DNA from: Alphaproteobacteria bacterium
GTDB lineage: Bacteria > Pseudomonadota > Alphaproteobacteria > RF32 > CAG-239
Assembly: GCA_017480745.1 (NCBI GenBank)
Contig: JAFUSA010000021.1
Span: 1-43,454 of the forward strand
Length of the DNA stretch: 43,454 nt
Direction of reading: 5' to 3'
In this document: piece by piece, positions 40,086-43,454 of the stretch
Position numbering within the stretch: the stretch's first letter is position 1
Layout: every line of letters starts with the position of its first letter
Made by a program: the position numbers and the translations under genes
Notes under the pieces: generated by a model
What the model saw: the letters and a program-made list of their open reading frames with translations, nothing else
What the model was told of the DNA's origin: nothing
Databases searched by the model: none

Positions 40086-40226
40086 TTATTTATAATGCAA
40101 ATCACTCGTATCAAATCCGAAAAGCTTATGGTCTTTCTCCTCTTGCACGGATACTCTCAATATTATACCTAATATTTTAAACGTTAATTTGATGCACCAC
40201 CACACTAATTTAAATATAAATCTCAT
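40086..40226 (-). CDS. 46-residue membrane-active-like small protein
   Basis: A 46-residue peptide. A hydrophobic and basic first half (MRFIFKLVWWCIKLTFKILG) is followed by an acidic second half ending SDLHYK. AAGGAG lies seven bases before the ATG. It lies downstream of the peptide-modification genes in the same direction. Not recognised; an antimicrobial-type or membrane-binding role is only a guess from composition. Confidence 0.5.
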   Translation of the reverse strand: MRFIFKLVWWCIKLTFKILGIILRVSVQEEKDHKLFGFDTSDLHYK

Positions 40227-40268
40227 TCTTATTCTCCTTAACAAAATTTAACAATTATTTATATTCCT

Positions 40269-40415
40269 CTACCACATACCTGCTTTGTTATGTTCATAAA
40301 TCCATTCTTCTTCCGTATCACAACACTTTTCTTCCTCATAAAGAAAATCATTGGTAGATAGAGGTTTATCCAAACCAAAGATTTTTACAAACAAGCGTTT
40401 AAAAAACTTCAACAT
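40269..40415 (-). CDS. 48-residue small protein following the SPASM enzyme
   Basis: A 48-residue peptide. A basic amphipathic start (MLKFFKRLFVKIFGLDK) leads to an acidic part with adjacent cysteines (EEEKCCDTEEEWIYEHNKAG) and ends M-W. AGGT lies upstream. It starts 11 bases after the radical SAM stop codon. It could be a second modified peptide or an accessory protein. Confidence 0.5.
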   Translation of the reverse strand: MLKFFKRLFVKIFGLDKPLSTNDFLYEEEKCCDTEEEWIYEHNKAGMW

Positions 40416-40425
40416 CACATTTACC

Positions 40426-41859
40426 TTATTTCATCTGACAAATGCCTGCCTGATAAGGTTTATCTGTTTGTTTGTTTTTAAGCTCGTAAAATACTTTCAT
40501 TTTCATTTTAGCGAGTTTGCACAAAAGCTCGGATTTAGCATAAAGTTTATCTTCCAACATTCCCATTCCCGCACAGAAGTGGCAAAAACGGCAATAATCT
40601 TCTTTGAAACAATCCTTAAACGCCGCCAAAGTAATATGTTGCCATTTATAAAGTTCCGATTCCGGATTTTTCTGCCCGTCTGTCCATATATCTTTCAAAC
40701 GCTGTGTTTTTAGCGAACCGAATTTGAGCGGCAAACTTACGCACCCCACCACATTCAAATTTGGATTGATACATAGCGTATGACTGCCGGCATAACATGG
40801 ACCATCACGATTCACATCTATTTCGGGCGGTTCTTTCCATCCTCCAACATACATCGGTGATTCCGGATTACTGAACAACTCTGTTAATTTCTCATCATTC
40901 ACCAGATGCGACCAAGTTTTTTTATCACCCTCAATTGTTGGGGTTAAAGTTACATCAATCGCGATTGCCGTATCATATTTTTTGGCGAGTTCTACGGTAT
41001 CGCGCCATGTATCAACCGTTTCATTGAGTTGTACTGTTTTAACCTGCGAATGTACGCCGTATTTTTTCAATTCTTCCAACACCGCTACCGATTTATCCCA
41101 CGAACCTGCTACCGTCGTAACCTTTTCGTGTAAGTGCTTGTTGGCAGAATATACGCTGATACCTACCTGATATGGATATAATTCCACAATCTTTTTGAGC
41201 AAGTTCGGATTTTGGTAAAGCGATAACCCGTTGGTGAAAATATGTACATTCAACCGTTTTTGCCGTGCGTATTCAATAATTTTGATAAAATCACTGTCCA
41301 AAGTACATTCGCCGCCGGAAACCGTCAATTCAAAACAACCGAGTTCTACTGCGTCATCAATTACTTCTTTGGCTTTTTCAAAACTGATTTCTTCCATACC
41401 GCGAAACGCCGGATTGTAACAATGAATACAGCGCAAATTACACTTATAAGTCAGCTCCATAAATACCGACCATAAAAATCCTTTGCCGAATGCCCATTTT
41501 GCCATACGGTCTTCTATTGCTCCTTTGCTCTTTTCTTCGGCATCTTGATTATAATTGAGCGGTGCGGAAACATAATTATCTTCTGTATCTGTATCAAACC
41601 CCACCATTTTCAAAGCGTGTAATTGTTCTGTAAAACCATCAATTTCTGCACTCAAGCCGTGTTCAGTGGCATATTTTTCCAAATTTTCCTTTGAAGTGGC
41701 ATCATTTTCGCACAAAAAGGCATATAAATCCGATGCCGGACCATCTAACAAAATGGTTTTATGAACTTTATTGTTGGCAATAATGGTTTTACTCTCCGGC
41801 GTGCCGACCAAATAACTGCGGCAGGCAATCCATTTTGGTATAGTTACGGTTTGATACAT
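40426..41859 (-). CDS. Radical SAM/SPASM peptide-modifying enzyme with PqqD-like N-terminus
   Basis: A 477-residue enzyme. Residues 20-90 resemble a PqqD/RRE-type precursor-binding domain (ILLDGPASDLYAFL...LHALKMVGF). The SAM-cluster motif is CNLRCIHC (Cys140/144/147), followed by SGGECTL. The SPASM end has seven cysteines (355, 363, 373, 417, 423, 426, 429) for two auxiliary clusters. Such enzymes install thioether, carbon-carbon or cyclophane crosslinks in ribosomal peptides; the bond made here cannot be read from sequence. AGGAG precedes the ATG. It follows the kinase-fold gene by nine bases. Confidence 0.88.
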   Translation of the reverse strand: MYQTVTIPKWIACRSYLVGTPESKTIIANNKVHKTILLDGPASDLYAFLCENDATSKENLEKYATEHGLSAEIDGFTEQLHALKMVGFDTDTEDNYVSAPLNYNQDAEEKSKGAIEDRMAKWAFGKGFLWSVFMELTYKCNLRCIHCYNPAFRGMEEISFEKAKEVIDDAVELGCFELTVSGGECTLDSDFIKIIEYARQKRLNVHIFTNGLSLYQNPNLLKKIVELYPYQVGISVYSANKHLHEKVTTVAGSWDKSVAVLEELKKYGVHSQVKTVQLNETVDTWRDTVELAKKYDTAIAIDVTLTPTIEGDKKTWSHLVNDEKLTELFSNPESPMYVGGWKEPPEIDVNRDGPCYAGSHTLCINPNLNVVGCVSLPLKFGSLKTQRLKDIWTDGQKNPESELYKWQHITLAAFKDCFKEDYCRFCHFCAGMGMLEDKLYAKSELLCKLAKMKMKVFYELKNKQTDKPYQAGICQMK

Positions 41860-41868
41860 TGTATTCTC

Positions 41869-42789
41869 CTAAAAAATAAACTTTTCGCGGTTTTTCATAC
41901 GCGTTAAAAATTCCGATTGTTTAATAAAATCCGGATTATGTATTTGATGTCCCTCAATCAACGCATCTAAAATTTTATAAAAGTCAGATTTGAGTTGGAA
42001 TAATTCCGCCATGCGCAAAATTGCTTCTATGGCATAGACAATCTCTTTTTCTTTGCGCTCGTCCGGAATATAATTTTCCGCATCTTGCCCGTTCGGCAAC
42101 AACATCCCCGGCACCGTCAACCACTCATAATCCACAATTTCCGCACATAGCGTGATGTTATCCCAATAGAGAGAGTCGTTAATAATTCCTTTGGCGTGAA
42201 ACAAGCCGATTTGCTTGCCTAACTTCTTGGCAAACTCATAAATATATTCTTGCGGTGCACACTTAAAATAATTGCTGTAAAAGGCGAGCATTTCCTCTCT
42301 GGCGGCATCATTATAAAATGCTACATCTGACATTCTGAACGGCGATTGGCACTGTGTGTATAAAACGCACGGTTTAACTTCTTTGCCACTTGTATGTTTA
42401 ATGTTGATAATATCACCGTACCGAGATTCGGCATTATCAAGTGACGCAAATGTTTTGTAACCTAAAATTTTTGGAGCGTCCGGAGTAAGTTGTTGCAAAT
42501 ATTGGGAAACTGTAAATTCACGCTCGGCATCAGCTTCATCCATTAAACCGAACATCATATTTTCATCTTTACGAGAGCGGAAAATCTGCGGCCCTCCGAA
42601 TGTCCAACCTATGCCTTTAATGTTTATCCATGCCAAATCATCAATTTTCATAGTGACAGCACGACCGTGACGCACGGAAATCAAACAAACCTGATTATTT
42701 CCGGCTGCTTGAGGTGGCAGAAACTCTGCACCTAAAATATCATTACCTAATACTTCAAAAGTGTGAAATTTTAAAAAATCAAATGCCAT
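41869..42789 (-). CDS. Kinase-fold protein in the peptide cluster
   Basis: A 306-residue soluble protein with features of a protein-kinase/SelO-like fold: Lys58 in INIKGIGW, an E-R-E-F pair near 89-91, then the catalytic-loop-like segment GLFHAKGIINDSLYWDNITL (His198, Asn211) and V-D-Y-E with Asp220. This order agrees with kinase-fold enzymes, but spacing is atypical and the HRD aspartate is not clear. It may phosphorylate or AMPylate a peptide or act as an immunity/scaffold protein. It is flanked by the 62-residue gene and the SPASM enzyme with almost no gaps. I am unsure of the fold call. Confidence 0.5.
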   Translation of the reverse strand: MAFDFLKFHTFEVLGNDILGAEFLPPQAAGNNQVCLISVRHGRAVTMKIDDLAWINIKGIGWTFGGPQIFRSRKDENMMFGLMDEADAEREFTVSQYLQQLTPDAPKILGYKTFASLDNAESRYGDIINIKHTSGKEVKPCVLYTQCQSPFRMSDVAFYNDAAREEMLAFYSNYFKCAPQEYIYEFAKKLGKQIGLFHAKGIINDSLYWDNITLCAEIVDYEWLTVPGMLLPNGQDAENYIPDERKEKEIVYAIEAILRMAELFQLKSDFYKILDALIEGHQIHNPDFIKQSEFLTRMKNREKFIF

Positions 42790-42790
42790 A

Positions 42791-42979
42791 TTATTTACCT
42801 AAAAGTATTTTTCCTTTTCTGTTTTTTGCTCTTTCAAGAGATTGTTTTGTTGTGCCGTGCTTATCTATTATTAACTCGCTGTTATATATTTTCTGTTTGA
42901 GATTATCTTCAATTTTTTGGGCAAGCTTCTTTAATTTATCAACATCTTTTAAAATATCCTGTATTTCATTTTCTTTCAT
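42791..42979 (-). CDS. 62-residue coiled-coil protein in the peptide cluster
   Basis: A highly charged 62-residue protein. Residues 5-35 form a heptad-like helix (ILKDVDKLKKLAQKIEDNLK), and the basic end is LERAKNRKGKILLGK. GAGGTAA precedes the ATG. It abuts the kinase-fold gene. Possibly a small partner or leader-binding protein. Confidence 0.55.
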   Translation of the reverse strand: MKENEIQDILKDVDKLKKLAQKIEDNLKQKIYNSELIIDKHGTTKQSLERAKNRKGKILLGK

Positions 42980-42987
42980 TTTTTACC

Positions 42988-43164
42988 TCATATGCTAAAT
43001 AATAAATTACCTTTTTTATCATAAACATTTATTTGATTTCCGCTTTTGGTAGAGACAGTATGTGCTGTGTAACCATATAATTTTCCCGAAAGAGAAATTA
43101 ATAAAGCTCCTTTTTCATCATACACAAGTACACTACTACCGCTTTGTTTTGCTATTGCAATCAT
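42988..43164 (-). CDS. 58-residue beta-repeat protein in the peptide cluster
   Basis: A 58-residue protein with two similar strands-turn-strand units: VLVYDEKGALLISLSG and INVYDKKGNLLFSI. GGGAGGAT precedes the ATG at 43164, so an upstream frame start eight codons earlier is not used. It follows the precursor gene after the attenuator hairpin. Role unknown; perhaps a chaperone or delivery protein. Confidence 0.55.
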   Translation of the reverse strand: MIAIAKQSGSSVLVYDEKGALLISLSGKLYGYTAHTVSTKSGNQINVYDKKGNLLFSI

Positions 43165-43205
43165 ATTATCCTCCCTTTCATGTAACATACAAAATATAAA
43201 GAATT

Positions 43206-43237
43206 AAAGTCAGCGGACGAATCTGCCCACTGACTTT
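43206..43237 (-). terminator. Hairpin between precursor and biosynthetic genes
   Basis: AAAGTCAGCGG (43206-43216) pairs with CCACTGACTTT (43227-43237) with one wobble, loop ten bases. AATTCTTTATATTTT follows on the minus strand. Partial readthrough would give much precursor and little enzyme. Confidence 0.7.
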
Positions 43238-43246
43238 ATTCATTAA

Positions 43247-43348
43247 CTAAGAAGCGCGCCAATTAATACCACACATATTTTCGGTCCATTCTGGGCATTT
43301 ACCCATCATTTTGATATTGTGATCACAAATTTCTGTAATTTTTAACAT
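43247..43348 (-). CDS. Candidate RiPP precursor peptide (33 residues)
   Basis: A 33-residue peptide. A leader-like MLKITEICDHNIK half is followed by a core-like half, PEWTENMCGINWRAS. Cysteines are at 8, 18 and 26, tryptophans at 21 and 30. AAAGGA sits nine bases before the ATG, and a hairpin terminator follows its stop at once. It lies at the head of a co-directional set with the SPASM enzyme. Short Cys/Trp-bearing peptides are the known substrates of SPASM enzymes that make thioethers or cyclophanes. The precursor role is inference from size, composition and position. Confidence 0.65.
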   Translation of the reverse strand: MLKITEICDHNIKMMGKCPEWTENMCGINWRAS

Positions 43349-43385
43349 ATTAAAATCCTTTATAAATTATAGTTCTACGCCTTTT

Positions 43386-43397
43386 GCCACCGGTGGC
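43386..43397. promoter_or_regulatory. 12-bp palindrome upstream of the precursor gene
   Basis: GCCACCGGTGGC is a perfect palindrome about 40 bases before the precursor ATG; between them a TATAAT-like box reads on the minus strand (43366-43371). It may be an operator or a stem of the upstream terminator. No gene is called from here to the window end. Confidence 0.35.
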
Positions 43398-43454
43398 GCA
43401 TTTACCGCTTAACTATTCGGTTATCTGGTTACAAAACCTTGCGGAAAACCGAAC

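Noticed and set aside
43421-43454. The end of a frame reading FGFPQGFVTR before a stop
   Set aside because: Only ten codons are inside the window. It may be the tail of an upstream gene but cannot be supported.
1-43454. CRISPR arrays, rRNA genes and insertion sequences
   Set aside because: No regularly spaced repeats, no rRNA-like stretch and no transposase frames were seen.

Overview
This is a 43.5 kb window of AT-rich chromosome from a Gram-negative bacterium. Lipobox lipoproteins, a periplasmic adaptor with its ABC transporter, MurA and VirB6-type membrane proteins all point to a double membrane. The tandem VirB6 array and a palindromic repeat read through inside coding sequence recall Rickettsiales. 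A HydE-type radical SAM enzyme suggests an anaerobic or fermentative life. My best guess is an uncultured, host- or gut-associated alphaproteobacterium; this lineage is inference, as no rRNA is present.

Layout. (1) 1-1180: a serine recombinase, a 24-codon ORF and a tRNA-Cys/tRNA-Asn operon. (2) 1287-3462: rpiB, glyA and an mscL with a zinc-ribbon tail. (3) 3538-4568: a pilin-like gene behind a long structured leader RNA. (4) 4679-18031: a gene for a hydrolase-fold protein that has lost its nucleophile, then a row of VirB6/TrbL-type genes. There are five VirB6 units; one is split over two genes and one carries a LytM/M23 peptidase domain. (5) 18155-26965: housekeeping and secreted-protein genes, namely tRNA-Arg, two related Cys-containing secreted proteins, murA, a candidate small RNA, a two-repeat secreted protein, hydE, a YihY-type membrane protein and fabI. 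(6) 27061-33514: three more pilin-like genes, each behind a structured leader with the same promoter architecture, enclosing a MacA/MacB-type efflux operon. (7) 33781-43454: tRNA-Gly followed by an integrative element that runs off the right edge. It holds a tyrosine integrase with nearby inverted repeats, a winged-helix protein, an ankyrin protein, and a long minus-strand row of small accessory genes. That row includes a radical SAM/SPASM peptide-modification cluster with a 33-residue Cys/Trp peptide that is a good candidate precursor.

Two things stand out. First, three copies of a roughly 190-nt leader RNA share covarying hairpins, a UUCG tetraloop, a long-range helix and a terminator-like hairpin, and all precede pilin-like genes. 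A fourth pilin-like gene has a leader of different sequence but similar plan. Second, the RiPP-type cluster in the tRNA-Gly element combines a short precursor, an attenuating hairpin, two tiny proteins, a kinase-fold protein and a SPASM enzyme with a PqqD-like front domain. I do not recognise either as a described system, although no database search was possible.

Functions are inferred from motifs read by eye. Structural RNAs, promoters and terminators are pattern calls.
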